Shown in pieces: positions 34,654 to 44,932 of a stretch of 64,000 nt of DNA. The position numbers were made by a program, and so were the translations under genes. This stretch comes from CAIVVT01 sp963823095 (GTDB taxonomy: Bacteria; Acidobacteriota; Terriglobia; Bryobacterales; Bryobacteraceae). Location: assembly GCA_963823095.1 (NCBI GenBank), contig CAWGKI010000004.1:248001-312000 (forward strand), read 5' to 3'. The notes beneath the pieces were generated by a model, which was not told where the DNA came from, searched no databases, and worked only from the letters and a program-made list of their open reading frames with translations. How positions within the stretch are numbered: position 1 is the stretch's first letter; each line of letters begins with the position of its first letter.

Positions 34654-35609
34654 GCCGATATCTTGCAGAGCCGCTCGATTTCTCGTCGCTTTCGACGATC
34701 CCCATCGCCGAGCGCGGCGGCAAAGTGCGGATGGAGCACATGGGCGCGGCGCCGGTGAAGGGGGTGTCGCTCTCGGGTTGGCTGGACCGGTTGCCGAAAG
34801 TGCTCGCCGCCGAGTCTTTACGCGGCGTCGTCGCGGCTCTTGCGCTTGCACGCGCCAATGGGCGGGGCATCATCTGGGGCATCGGCGGGCACGTGGTGAA
34901 GTGCGGACTCGCTCCGGTCCTCATCGACCTGATGGACCGCGGCTTCGTGACCGCTCTCGCCATGAACGGCGCCGCGTCGATTCACGACTTCGAGATCGGG
35001 CTGTCCGGTCAGACCAGCGAAGACGTCGAAGCGGTGCTGCCGGACGGGCGCTTCGGCTCGGCGGAAGAGACCGGGCGCGAGATGAACGAGGCCATCCAGG
35101 TCGCTTTGGTTCAAGGTATCGGCATGGGCGAAGCGCTGGGCGACCGGATGGAGGTCATCGCTAAACCCGATTTCGCCCCGGCGTGTTTACTGTTGCAGGC
35201 CTGGCGGAGAAAGATCCCGGTGACGGTCCATGTAGCCGTGGGCACGGACACTCCGCATACCCATCCGCAGGCGAGTGGCGCGGCGATCGGCGCGGCGACG
35301 CACCACGACTTCCGGTTGTTCGGCTCGCTAGTCAGGGAACTGAACGACGGCGGCGTTTATTTGAACGTGGGCTCGGCGGTGGTGTTGCCCGAGGTGTTCC
35401 TGAAGACGGTGAGCGCCGTGCGCAATCTCGGCTATCCGCTGGCCGGCTTCACGACGGCCAATTTCGATTTCGTGCAGCACTATCGCCCGCGCGTCAACGT
35501 GGTGGAACGGCCGCACGCGCAAAGCGGCGGTCAGGGCTACTCGATCACGGGCCACCACGAGATTCTGATTCCTTTGCTTGCGGCGATTCTGGCGGATCTG
35601 GATGGATAA
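34650..35609 (+). CDS. Conserved protein of unknown function (tentatively deoxyhypusine-synthase-like)
   Basis: 319 residues, soluble, no signal peptide. Distinctive segments are IIWGIGGHVVKCGLAPVLIDLM, NGAASIHDFEIGLSGQTSEDV, FGSAEETGREMNEAI, TVHVAVGTDTPHTHPQASG, GGVYLNVGSAVVLPEVFLK and GQGYSITGHHEIL. Repeated Gly-rich turns after hydrophobic strands suggest a Rossmann-like fold. The HDFE segment recalls deoxyhypusine synthase, but bacteria generally lack its eIF5A target, so I would not assign that activity. It is coupled to uvrA (ATGA overlap) and overlaps the CPBP gene by 8 bp. Conserved histidines (HTH, HH) hint at a metal- or substrate-binding site. Confidence 0.75.
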   Translation: MSRYLAEPLDFSSLSTIPIAERGGKVRMEHMGAAPVKGVSLSGWLDRLPKVLAAESLRGVVAALALARANGRGIIWGIGGHVVKCGLAPVLIDLMDRGFVTALAMNGAASIHDFEIGLSGQTSEDVEAVLPDGRFGSAEETGREMNEAIQVALVQGIGMGEALGDRMEVIAKPDFAPACLLLQAWRRKIPVTVHVAVGTDTPHTHPQASGAAIGAATHHDFRLFGSLVRELNDGGVYLNVGSAVVLPEVFLKTVSAVRNLGYPLAGFTTANFDFVQHYRPRVNVVERPHAQSGGQGYSITGHHEILIPLLAAILADLDG

Positions 35610-36358
35610 TCTGGAGCTCGTGAACCAAGACCGCGAGATTCCGACGCCACAGAATCGCGAGCCGTTCTGGGGCTGGACGGACGTCGCTTTATTCGCAGTG
35701 GCATTGCCCGTGTTTCTCATCGCCGTGGCGGTGGTGTTGCGCCTGGTGTTGAGTTCGCTGCGCTGGCCGGTGAACAACGCGTTGTCGATCCTCGGCATGC
35801 AGAGCGTGCTGTACGCGACGGCTTACGGGCTGTTGTGGCTGATCCTGATGGTGCGTCACTCGGAGAGCGTTTGGGCACGCGCTCAGGTGGGCAGTGCGGC
35901 CATCGACGGGAGCGAAGCTGTTCGCCGCGGGACTTGCGCTGGCCTTCGCCGCCGCGCTGATCGGCGTGGCCGTGCGCGCGCCACAAATCGACAATCCGAT
36001 TGTGCGGCTGATGCGCGACCCGGTATCGATTCTGGCCGTGGTTGTGTTCGCCTCCACGATTGGTCCGGCGGCGGAAGAGGCCCTATTCCGGGGATTCCTG
36101 CAGCCGGTGGCCACTCGGTCGCTCGGCGCGGCCGGCGGCATTGCCTCGACAAGCCTGCTATTCGCCAGCCTCCACGGCGTCGAATACCAATGGCGTTGGC
36201 AGTACCTGCTGCTCGTATTTGGGGCTTCGCTGGTGTTCGGCTGGGCACGCTACCGGTTGAATTCGACGGGTGCGTCCACGCTGATGCACGCCGGCTACAA
36301 TCTCATGTTTTTCGTTGGCTATCTGCTCGCAGGAAGGACATCTTTGTCGCATGGTTGA
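35602..36358 (+). CDS. CPBP-family intramembrane metalloprotease, frameshifted at about 35874
   Basis: Integral membrane Abi/CAAX-type protease. After one base is removed from the GGG at 35873-35875, the frame joins LVRHSESVW to HALRWAVRPSTGAKLFAAGL and continues to the stop at 36356-36358. Motif 1 EEALFRGFL (EExxxR) and motif 2 FASLHGVEY (catalytic His) are present, followed by STLMHAGYNL. Total about 251 residues with roughly six to eight helices, normal for the family. ATG 35602 overlaps the upstream stop by 8 bp, and the end overlaps mtnA's start at 36351. The substrate is unknown; family members cleave membrane peptides or prenylated proteins. Confidence 0.78.
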
Positions 36359-37394
36359 GACCATCCAATGGACCGCTGACGGCGTGGTCATGATCGACCA
36401 GACGCGTCTGCCGCGCGTCACCGAATTCGTTACGTGCAAGACGCATCTGGAGGTCGCGGACGCCATCAAGACGATGGTCATTCGAGGTGCGCCGGCGATC
36501 GGCGTCGCGGCCGCCATGGGCGTCGCGCTCGGCGTGCTGCACGCCGGGGAGTCAACGCTCGACAGCGAGTTCGAAACGATCTGCGCGACGCTTGCCGCTA
36601 CCAGGCCGACGGCCGTGAACCTGTTCTGGGCGATCGATCGGATGAAGCGCCTTTACGCCACGTTGAAGGGCCAGCCGATTGAGAAGATCCGCGCGGCCCT
36701 GGTTGCGGAGGCACAGCTCGTCTATCGCGACGATATCGCCATCAATCGCGCCATCGGCGCGAATGGCGAACCGCTGGTACCCGCGGGCAAGACGGTTTTG
36801 ACGCACTGCAATGCGGGTGCGTTGGCAACGGCTGGCTATGGCACGGCGCTGGGCGTGATTCGCGCGGCTGTCGAGGCGGGGAAAAAGATCGACGTGTTTG
36901 CCGACGAGACCCGTCCGTTTCTGCAAGGCGCGCGTCTTACGGTGTGGGAGTTGCAGCAGGACGAAATTCCGGTCAAGCTGATCACCGACAACATGGCGGG
37001 ACACTTTCTCAAGAGCGGGCGCATTGGCTGCGTGGTGGTGGGCGCGGATCGCATCGCTTCGAACGGTGACGTGGCCAACAAGATCGGCACTTACGGGGTA
37101 GCGGTTCTGGCGAAAGAGAATGGCGTGCCGTTCTACGTGGCGGCGCCGATTTCGACGCTCGATCTGACGCTCGGGAGTGGTGACGAAATCCCGATTGAAC
37201 AGCGTCCGGCGAGTGAAGTGACGGAGGTGTTCGGAACGCAGGTGGCCCCGGAAAACACCGCCGTAGAAAACCCGGCGTTCGATGTCACGCCGTCCAGATA
37301 CGTCACGGCAATCATCACGGAAAAGGGAGTGGCTCGCGCGCCATATGGCGAATCGTTGCGGGCGCTCGCGGGGTCTGAAGGAAACCTGAAATGA
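36351..37394 (+). CDS. mtnA: S-methyl-5-thioribose-1-phosphate isomerase
   Basis: Methionine salvage: converts methylthioribose 1-phosphate to methylthioribulose 1-phosphate in the cytoplasm. 347 residues from ATG 36351. Family signatures: VETIQWTADGVVMIDQTRLP, VIRGAPAIGVAAAMG, LTHCNAGALATAGYGTALGV (catalytic Cys), VFADETRPFLQGARLTVWEL, LITDNMAGHFL and VVGADRIASNGDVANKIGTY (catalytic Asp). No other salvage genes (mtnB, mtnC, mtnK) are in the window. It overlaps the CPBP gene by 8 bp and the thioredoxin gene by 4 bp (ATGA), so it is part of the uvrA transcription unit. Confidence 0.95.
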   Translation: MVETIQWTADGVVMIDQTRLPRVTEFVTCKTHLEVADAIKTMVIRGAPAIGVAAAMGVALGVLHAGESTLDSEFETICATLAATRPTAVNLFWAIDRMKRLYATLKGQPIEKIRAALVAEAQLVYRDDIAINRAIGANGEPLVPAGKTVLTHCNAGALATAGYGTALGVIRAAVEAGKKIDVFADETRPFLQGARLTVWELQQDEIPVKLITDNMAGHFLKSGRIGCVVVGADRIASNGDVANKIGTYGVAVLAKENGVPFYVAAPISTLDLTLGSGDEIPIEQRPASEVTEVFGTQVAPENTAVENPAFDVTPSRYVTAIITEKGVARAPYGESLRALAGSEGNLK

Positions 37395-37954
37395 AAAAAG
37401 CAATTATCGCTATTCTTTGTCTGACTGCCTCGGCGAGCTGTCTTTCCGCCGGCACGCTATCGGGGCGGCGTATTCCCAGTTTTTCGTTGCCCGATTCCAG
37501 CGCGAACTATCACGACATCCTCGACTATCGAGGCAAGGTAGTGCTGGTGGAAGTGATGCAGACGACTTGTTCGCACTGCCAGGACCTCGCGGCGCAGCTC
37601 GAGAAGGTGCAGGACAAATATGGCAACAAAGTGCCGATCCTCGCGATTGTGGTTCCGCCGGACAACTCTGAGACGGTGAAGCAGTTCTCCGTTCGATTCC
37701 ACGTTCGCTATCCGATCGTGTTCGATTGCGGTCAGGTGACAGCGTCACTCATGAAGGCGACGCCCGCGAATCCCAATGTGAAGTTCCCGCACCTGTTCCT
37801 GGTGGACAGGAGCGGAACGATCCTCGAAGACTTCGATTGGGAAAAGAACCAGGCGATCCTCACCGGGCCCGGGCTGTTCCAGAGCATCGACAAATTGCTG
37901 GCCGGCGCACCGGCGGCCGCTGCGAAGGCTCCGGCAAAGGCAGTAGAGAAGTAA
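37391..37954 (+). CDS. Exported TlpA/AhpC-like thiol-disulfide oxidoreductase
   Basis: 187 residues with a signal peptide (residues 1-20, MKKAIIAILCLTASASCLSA). IPSFSLPDSSANYHDILDYRGKVVLVEVMQTTCSHCQDL is the TlpA-like opening with a CSHC redox centre. FPHLFLVDRSGTILEDF is the cis-Pro and C-terminal strand region. Such proteins reduce or oxidise disulfides outside the cytoplasm, for example in cytochrome c maturation. An Ala/Lys/Pro-rich tail (about 20 residues) ends it. AGGAAACC precedes ATG 37391, which overlaps mtnA. It is the last gene of the run; a strong terminator follows at 37987. Confidence 0.88.
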   Translation: MKKAIIAILCLTASASCLSAGTLSGRRIPSFSLPDSSANYHDILDYRGKVVLVEVMQTTCSHCQDLAAQLEKVQDKYGNKVPILAIVVPPDNSETVKQFSVRFHVRYPIVFDCGQVTASLMKATPANPNVKFPHLFLVDRSGTILEDFDWEKNQAILTGPGLFQSIDKLLAGAPAAAAKAPAKAVEK

Positions 37955-37986
37955 GAGCGCTGCCCGGACTTCGAGGCAATAGGAAA

Positions 37987-38017
37987 GGGGCGGACCCGGA
38001 TACGGGCCGCCCCTTCT
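37987..38017 (+). terminator. Terminator after the uvrA-to-tlpA gene run
   Basis: Stem GGGGCGG (37987-37993) with CCGCCCC (38007-38013), extended inside by CCCG/CGGG around GATA, followed by TTCTT. It lies 33 bp after the thioredoxin stop and before the convergent TonB-dependent receptor. Confidence 0.75.
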
Positions 38018-38064
38018 TCCTGTCAGGACCGCGAGGGATGTCTCGCGGTGCGCGCATTCGCGGA

Positions 38065-41000
38065 TTAGAACTCGATACGGGCTCCTACCTGCCCGGTCCG
38101 ATGGCCGCCAAATTCCGCGCCGCGCTCCGAGGTAATCTGGCCGAAAGCGCCGCTCCCGATGTTCAGATTCGGATCGGCGTAGTTGACATGGTTCAGCACG
38201 TTGGTGAAGCTGCCCTCGATCTTGATCTTGAGCCGCTCGGCGATGCTGAAGGTCTTGCCCAAGCCGGTGGATAGATTCACCGTGCCGGGTCCTTCCACGA
38301 TGCCAACGCCCGAATTGCCGAAGCGGCCGATGGGCGCCAGATCGCTGGCCGGGTTGATGCCGATGCCGCAGTTGTATTGATTGGCGCTGCCCGCTACCTG
38401 CCCGGGACAGACGAATGCGCTGCGGTTCACCCAGTCGTTGACGGTTGGATTGGAGAGCGTGCCGGAGCCGATACGGTCAGGCCGTTGGGCGCGATAGAAG
38501 CCCGAGCCTGTGCCGGAAGGATCGCCGTTGTTGAAATACGGCGTCATGTAGGGGCCGGTCTGCAGCAACAGAATGTTGCTCAAACGCCACCCGCCGAACA
38601 GCGCGTCGACCAGCGCGTTGGCATGGCTCATATAGGCTTTGCCCTTGCCGAAGGGCAGCTCGTAAACTGCCGTGCCGATGAAGCGGTGACGGCGGGTGCC
38701 GTAGTCGTTCCCGTAGTTCTCGCTGCGGTTGAGGGAGTCCATGATGCGGCCATTGCCGGTCTCGCCGCCGAATGTAGTCGGATTCGGTCCGCCGATGTCG
38801 TTCAGGTTCTTGGCCCAGGTATATGCGGTGGTGAAGGTGAGACCGTCTTTGTAGCGGTGGTTCGCTTCCACCTGCAGCGCGTTGTAGGACGACACGCCAC
38901 CGGTGTCACGGCTTTCGATGCGGCCCCAGTAAGGGAACGGCCGGCTGGTCAGCGGCTGCAACGCATAGAACGTGGTCGAGTAGGTGGACTGGTTCAGATT
39001 CGGTGAGAAACCGAGATGGATGGAGTGCTCTCCGATGTAGGTGAGTCGAAGGCCCGTGTTGAACCCGATATTGCGGTCGATGGAGAGGTTCCACTGATAC
39101 ATGTTGGGATTTCTGAAATCGGTGGCATTGGCTGTGCCGAAGTACGCATTGCCGTAACTGGACGCCGAGACGCCGCTGCCGCCGGTATGCGTGTCGGGCC
39201 AGGTGAACAACGGCTGCCCGTTTGTGCCGATGTTGTTGAAGGTGCGCACGTCGGTGCCGGACGTTCCGGTCAGCGAGTAGAAAGCCGCGCCGAGCACCGG
39301 AGCCCAGAACGTGCCGAAGCCGCCGCGGATCACGGTGTTGGCATTCGTGAAGGGGCGATAGGCAAACCCAACGCGAGGAGCAAAGTTGTAGATGTAATCC
39401 TTCTTCAGGCCTTCCGGCAGGCCCGCGGCGCTAGCTGTCTTGAAGGGAGTGCACGGCACGCCGGGGATGCCAGGGCCAACCGAAGGCAGGTTCGGTGTGC
39501 CGGCGCAGGCGTTGACGGAGAGTTCCAAACCGGGCGCCAGCAGACTGGCGGCTTGCGGACTGGACGGATAGATCACGGCGCCTGTTTCCGGGATGGTGCG
39601 GTCGAAGTTGCCGATGTTGCCTGCCTGGTCTGTGAAGGGTGGCTGCCAATCCCAGCGGATGCCGTATTCCAGCGTCAGCTTCTGGTTCACGCGGAAGCTG
39701 TCCTGAATGTAGGCATGATACTGGCGTGCGCGGCCGTCGTTATCCATCTGCACGTTGCCGTAAGAGGTGTCCGAGGGCATTCCGTATAGGAAATCCGCGA
39801 ACTGGTTCTTGCTGAAAGCGCCGGTGAAATTGAAGTTTCCGAAGTTGTCCGCGCCGATGAAACCCAGAGCGGTTTTCGTCCGCAGCCAGCGAATATCCAC
39901 GCCGAATTTGATGGAGTGGCGTCCGACGGTCCAGGTGGTGTTGTTGTTGGCCTGGAAGGTGCGGTAGGTGTCGTTGCCTTGGACGCGGCCGACGGTCATG
40001 CCGGTCAAGTCGTTGAATGTGACGTCAGGCAGCCCGTTGAAAGGTGTGTTGGGCAGTCCGTTGAATCCGAGAGATTTTTCGAACGCCTTGCCATCGAAGC
40101 CGAAGTTGCTGTTCGGACTTTCGTCGGTGTATCCGAAGCGGAACTCGTTCAACACGTGAGCCGAGATGGAGTAGTTGTGCGACGCAACGAGCGACCGGTC
40201 TCGGCGCGCGTTGCTGGTGGTCGGCTGCAGCAGATCGTTTGGGCTCAACTGCGTCTGGTTCTTCATGCTGAAGCGCGCGAATACCGACTGTTTGGAATTC
40301 AGGTAATGATCGCCTCGCACGTCGAACTGTTTCGAGGCGATGTCGGCGGCCTTGTTCACCACGTAGTTGTTGTTGTGCGAAACCGTGAGGTCGCCATTGT
40401 TGGGGGACGGCCAGAACGCCGACATCAACTTGTTCGCAATCGGGCTGAAGCTCGCCGCCGGAATCACGCGCCCCAAGAGCGCTTTGGCCGTGGTGGGATC
40501 CAGCAGGGTGCCGGGCTCGTTCGTAAAGTCGCCCTTCTTCATGGCATCGGTGGGGACCCAGTCCTGGATGGTGCTCGTTCGCGGATACATCAACTGCTCG
40601 TAGTCGGAGTAGAAGAACGTCTTGTCCTTACCCTTGTAGACGCCCGGGATCATGACCGGGCCGCCGGCCGCGAAACTGAAATTGTTCACCTGCTTTTCGG
40701 GCTTCGAGAGCGAGCCCCATTGCTTCGCGTCCAGCTCGGCATTCTGGCCGTACCAGGCCCCGCTGCCGTGGAACGCATTGCCGCCGCTTTTGGTGATGGT
40801 CGTGATGTCGCCCGCGGCGCCGTACTCGGCGTTATTGCCTACGCCCTGGACCTTCATTTCGGCGATGTTTTCCGTCGACGGGAAGATCTCCTGCAGCGGG
40901 CTGTTTCCGCGCACGCTTTGCGCGGAGATGCCATCGATGGTCGATTCCGATTGGTTTGGCAGACCGCCCTGGATGCTCAGGTTGCCGCTGTCGTCGGCCT

Positions 41001-41500
41001 GGACGCCGGGCAGAGTCTGGACCGTGAAATACGGGACTGGTGCTGCCGGATGCGCGCAGATTCGTCGGCAGGCTGAGGATCCTTTCCGTGCCGTAACTGG
41101 AGGCTACGGTGTTCGTTTCCGAAGCGACCACGCCGGCGGACGCCTCAACCGTGACGGACTGCTCGACCGCGCCCACCTGCAGGCCAATGTCAACGCGGAC
41201 CGTCTGGCGGGCGAGGAGAACGATGCTGTTGACATCGGCGGCCTGGAAGCCGGGATGGCTGACCGTGACCGAGTAACTGCTCGGCTTCAGATTGAGCGCT
41301 TCATACGCGCCTTCGCGGTCGGAGAGCACTTGCTTGCTTGTGTTCTCCGCGAGATTCTTAACCGTGATTACCGCGCCGGCAACTGCCGAGCCCGAGGGAT
41401 CCTTGACGTTTCCCACGATTAAACCGAACGTGGATTGTGCCGGGCAGAGTAGAGGCAGGAAAAGGCCCGCCACCAGCGCTAAAAGGCGTCTGGATTGCAT
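38065..41500 (-). CDS. Oar-like TonB-dependent outer-membrane receptor, frameshifted at about 41033
   Basis: About 1,144 residues after one base is removed at 41032-41035. It starts MQSRRLLALVAGLFLPLLCPAQ (signal peptide). A carboxypeptidase-regulatory domain follows (GLIVGNVKDPSGSAVAGAVITV, then REGAYEALNLKPSSYSVTV) at about residues 25-110, then a plug domain (GISAQSVRGNSPLQEIFPS) and a long beta-barrel ending in GQVGARIEF with the outer-membrane terminal Phe. Large Oar-type receptors of this kind are numerous in acidobacteria and are thought to import or bind large substrates such as proteins or polysaccharides. AAAGGGG precedes ATG 41500. No SusD partner is present. As written the N- and C-terminal parts are in different frames. 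Confidence 0.85.
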
Positions 41501-41582
41501 GCTGATTGGTACCCCTTTCGAAGAGTGGACTTTAGGGTATCAATCGGTTTTTTCAATTCAATGTCGGGAGAGTGAACAAGAG

Positions 41583-42554
41583 TTACTGCGAGCCGCTCTC
41601 CTGGGAAAGCCCTCGCAGGATGTCCAGATCGACGTTCCCACCTGAGAGAACGACGCCGATTTTTCGCAGGCCGGCTGGCAGTTTTGCATGCATCAGCGCG
41701 GCTACGCCGGCGGAGCCGCTGGGCTCGACGAGAATCTTCATTCGCGTGAGGAGAAACCGCATGGCCGCGCGGAGTTCGTCGTCGGTCACCAGCAGAACGT
41801 CCTCAACCAGACTTTGGACAATGGGGAATGTGTGAACCCCGGGCTTGGTGGTGCGCAAGCCGTCGGCAATGGTATCGGGCGAAGCGATCTCCACGCGGTA
41901 ACCGGCCTTGCGGCTGAGCCAGTAGTCGTTGCCGGCTTCGGGCTCGACGCCGAAGATACGGATGCTGGGCTGCATCGCCTTGGCAATAGTCGCGCAACCG
42001 GAGATCAAGCCGCCTCCGCCCAACGGGACGACGAGCGCGTCCAGCGCGCCCACTTCCTCCAGGAACTCGAGCGCGCAGGTGCCCTGGCCGGCGATGATCC
42101 AAGGGTGGTCATAGGGCGGAACCAGCGTTGCCCCGGTCTCCTCGCCGATTTTGCTCCCGATCGCTTCGCGGCTCTCCTTGTGGCGGTCGTAGAGAACGAT
42201 CTCAGCGCCATAGGCTCGCGTTGCGGCGAGTTTGGAAGCAGGCGCATCGGTAGGCATGACGATCGTCGCCTTCATGCCCAGGCTGCGCGCGGCAATCGCC
42301 ACGGCCTGAGCGTGGTTGCCCGATGAGAACGCGACCACGCCGCGCGGGCGATCGGCTTCGGGCATTGAGTAAAGGAAGTTGACCGCGCCCCGAATCTTGA
42401 ATGCGCCGCCGCGTTGGAAGTTCTCGGCCTTGAGATGCGCCTCGACGCCGGTGAGGGAGTTCAACGTGTGCGAGGTCAGCACCGGTGTGCGGGCCGCTAC
42501 AGGCCGGATGCGAATCGCGGCCTGCCGGATTTCATCGGGCTCTATGCAGGACAT
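41583..42554 (-). CDS. PLP-dependent threonine dehydratase / serine racemase-like enzyme
   Basis: 323 residues, fold type II. KAENFQRGGAFKIRGA carries the Schiff-base Lys (about K53), FSSGNHAQAVA the substrate-binding loop, PLGGGGLISG the phosphate-binding glycines and VLSGGNVD the C-terminal Ser near the pyridine nitrogen. There is no ACT regulatory domain, so it is the short catabolic form (TdcB-like) or a serine racemase; sequence alone does not decide. It is followed upstream on the same strand by a D-2-hydroxyacid dehydrogenase (6 bp away), so the 2-oxo acid made could be reduced by the neighbour. An AGGAG abuts ATG 42554, an unusually short spacing, so the start is a little uncertain. 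Confidence 0.88.
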   Translation of the reverse strand: MSCIEPDEIRQAAIRIRPVAARTPVLTSHTLNSLTGVEAHLKAENFQRGGAFKIRGAVNFLYSMPEADRPRGVVAFSSGNHAQAVAIAARSLGMKATIVMPTDAPASKLAATRAYGAEIVLYDRHKESREAIGSKIGEETGATLVPPYDHPWIIAGQGTCALEFLEEVGALDALVVPLGGGGLISGCATIAKAMQPSIRIFGVEPEAGNDYWLSRKAGYRVEIASPDTIADGLRTTKPGVHTFPIVQSLVEDVLLVTDDELRAAMRFLLTRMKILVEPSGSAGVAALMHAKLPAGLRKIGVVLSGGNVDLDILRGLSQESGSQ

Positions 42555-42560
42555 CTCCTA

Positions 42561-43530
42561 CTAATATCCCAGCCTCTTGTCGGCCACGTTGAGTAGTGGC
42601 AGGCCGGAGTCGAAGCGCCTGTAGTTTTCGAGGAACAGATCTACCGCTTCCTGCAGCCATGTCTCCGTGTGGTCGGACGTGTGCGGCGAGAGCAAGACGT
42701 TTTCCATGCTCCAAAATGGATGACCGGCGGGAAGAGGCTCCTGGTCGAAGACGTCGAGCACTGCGCCGCGAATGCGGCCTGCTTGCAGGGCGCGCACGAG
42801 CTGTGCCTCCACGACGACAGGGCCGCGGCCCAGATTGATCAGGACCGCGCTGGGCTTCATCGCCGCGAAATGCAGCCTCGCCGATGAGCCCGCGCGTTTC
42901 GGGCGTGAGTGGTGCGGCGGCCAGCACGTAATCCGACGCGGCCAGGAGCGCGTTCAATCGTTCTGGCGGGTAGGCCTGATCGATCAGCGGATCGTCCGCG
43001 CACTTTTCGGGATGGCGTCGCAGCGCGAGAATTCTCATGCCGAAGGCGCGGGCACGTTCCGCCGCGGCCCGGCCGATGGCGCCATAGCCGACAATGCCGA
43101 GCGTCCGGCCATGCAGCTCTTCGATGTCGAATGCCTCCCATACTCCGCGGGTCTGCTGCGACTTCATTCTGGAGAGGTTCTTTGCGAAATAGAGCATGCC
43201 CGTCAGGGCGAATTCCCCCAGACTGCGAGCAAATACGCCTCGGCCGTTGGTCAGCACGATGGGGCTTTCGACGAGTTCCGGAAACACGACGGACTCTAAG
43301 CCGGCCCACATGGAGTGGATCCACTGGAGCTGCCTCAGCCCGGGCCACAGCGAGCGCAACAGTTTGCCGTGATCGCCCGCGAGCAGGACCACTGGGGCCT
43401 TGGACACTACCTCGGAAAAGGCCTCTTCCGTCATGCCGGTGACAATGTGCGCGCCAGCGGGCAGACGCTCCAGCCGCGCGAGGTGACGGGCCGCGGGATT
43501 TCCGAGGACAAGGATGGTGTGAGCAGACAT
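42561..43530 (-). CDS. D-isomer-specific 2-hydroxyacid dehydrogenase, frameshifted at about 42869
   Basis: About 322 residues after one A is removed from the AAA at 42868-42870, which joins GLIGEAAF to AAMKPSAVLINLGRG. It starts MSAHTILVLGNPAARHL at ATG 43530. LGIVGYGAIGRAAAERARAFGM is the NAD-binding GxGxxG loop, INLGRGPVVVEAQLV holds the substrate Arg region, DVFDQEPLPAGHPFW the Glu, and LLSPHTSDHTETW the catalytic His. The fold is complete after correction. It oxidises or reduces a D-2-hydroxy acid; it probably works with the downstream dehydratase. A gene-free stretch with a repeat (43624-43755) lies upstream. Confidence 0.82.
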
Positions 43531-43623
43531 TGGGAGTCTCATTAGGATAGCGCGGGAATCGAGGGCTTCTGCTCGTGCAGGCCGACCCTGGCGTGCAGCA
43601 TGGAAGTGGTCGCCGGTGCGATT

Positions 43624-43755
43624 GACTGGCAAAGTGGCCGGAGGCCGGGCGTATGGGCACCAGGACCGAGGGCGCTGTTGGGTGGGGCAGCTTGGCAAGC
43701 TGCGGCCGATTGGCAATCGGCCAACCGGCACGTTGGTGCGAGACGGCGGCGGCGC
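43624..43755. repeat. GTGGGGC modular palindromic element, copy 5, with extended homology to 4094-4224
   Basis: GTGGGGC at 43682-43688, then AGCTTGGCAAGCT and GGCCGATTGGCAATCGGCC. The flanks (GGCAAAGTGGCCGGA upstream, GCGAGACGGCGGCG downstream) match the reverse complement of 4094-4224, at roughly 80 percent over about 130 bp by eye. It occupies the middle of the gene-free stretch 43531-43989; I see no gene in the rest. Confidence 0.75.
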
Positions 43756-43989
43756 TGGTCAGCGGTTCCCCTTTTATGTCGCACACCGCCGTTTCAAGCG
43801 CTAGGAGATGAACCGGCATCAATCCTGCGAGAGAACGATTCGGGTTGATCGTGCCTCGACGCAGTCTCTATTGAGGTCCTAAACACCTCTTCCCGCGGGT
43901 GGTACATCCTCATCTCGCTCGCAGGACGATACAAAGCGCGTTGAGGCGCTCCGGTCCTATGCATCACCCTGTCAGAATGAGAGAAGCCA

Positions 43990-44928
43990 ATGCCCGCACC
44001 CCAGTCCACGGCCCTGATAGATCGGCAGCTCCTCGAACGGCTCGAACGCCTGACCATCCACTGGCAGAAGTCGTTCCGCGGGCTGGTAGGCGGTCACAAT
44101 ACTTCTCACTTTGCCGGCGCCGGCGTCGAGTTTTACGATCACCGCAGATTCCATCAGGGCGACGACCTGCGTGCCGTGAACTGGCGTGCCTATCTGAGGC
44201 TGGAAAAACTCTTCCTCAAGATGTTTCAGGCCGAGCCGCGAGCGCCGATCCGGCTGTTGCTGGACGCCTCCGCGTCGATGGCGGCCGGGGCGGGGGAGGG
44301 TGAGGTCTCGAAGTTCGACTTTGCGCGCCAAATGGCCGCGGCGCTCACGTATGTGGGGCTCGTGCGGCACGATTCGATCCTGATCCAGCCTTTCCACGAG
44401 TCGCTCGACGAGACGTGCCTGGCCTCCGGTGGGCGGCACCGCTTCGGTCCGGTGACGGATTTCCTGCTCCAGCTTCAACCGCGCGGCCGGTCGGCCTTCA
44501 TGGAGACCTCGCGCCAGTTTCTGGCGAAGTACACCGGCGCGGGGCTGCTGATTGTCATCTCCGACTTTTTCGACGATGCGGACGTTCTGCGCCCGCTTCA
44601 ATACCTGTCTGACTTTGGCCACGAACTGATTCTGATCCAACTCTGGTCGCCGACGGAGCGGGAACCGGGCGCCGCGGGCGACGTCCATCTGGAAGACGCA
44701 GAGAGCGGCGCACCGCTGGAGTTGTCGCTCGATGCCGATGCGCGGCGCGCTTACACGGAGGCATTCGACCGGTACGCGGGCTCGCTGGAAAGCCTGGCCA
44801 TGCGAACGGGTGGGCGGTACTGCGGCCTTTCGACGAGCCTGACGCTCGACGACGCGATGCTGCGCGCGCTGGAGCCGGCGGGGCCGGAGCATTTCCGGGG
44901 CGGCAGCGCCGCGACAGGGGGACGTTGA
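43990..44928 (+). CDS. DUF58-domain protein (MoxR-associated, VWA-like)
   Basis: 312 residues. GHNTSHFAGAGVEFYDHRRFHQGDDLRAVNWRAYLRLEKLFLKMF is the DUF58 core (GxxxSxxxGxGxEFxxxRxYxxGDDxRxIDW). APIRLLLDASASMAAG is an imperfect DxSxS MIDAS-like site. Such proteins usually act with a MoxR AAA ATPase and the VWA proteins coded next to them to fold or activate a periplasmic or surface complex. Here the BatA/VWA gene follows after 4 bp, but no moxR precedes it; 460 bp of repeat-bearing sequence is found instead. GAGAGAAG precedes ATG 43990. Confidence 0.85.
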   Translation: MPAPQSTALIDRQLLERLERLTIHWQKSFRGLVGGHNTSHFAGAGVEFYDHRRFHQGDDLRAVNWRAYLRLEKLFLKMFQAEPRAPIRLLLDASASMAAGAGEGEVSKFDFARQMAAALTYVGLVRHDSILIQPFHESLDETCLASGGRHRFGPVTDFLLQLQPRGRSAFMETSRQFLAKYTGAGLLIVISDFFDDADVLRPLQYLSDFGHELILIQLWSPTEREPGAAGDVHLEDAESGAPLELSLDADARRAYTEAFDRYAGSLESLAMRTGGRYCGLSTSLTLDDAMLRALEPAGPEHFRGGSAATGGR

Positions 44929-44932
44929 GAAG

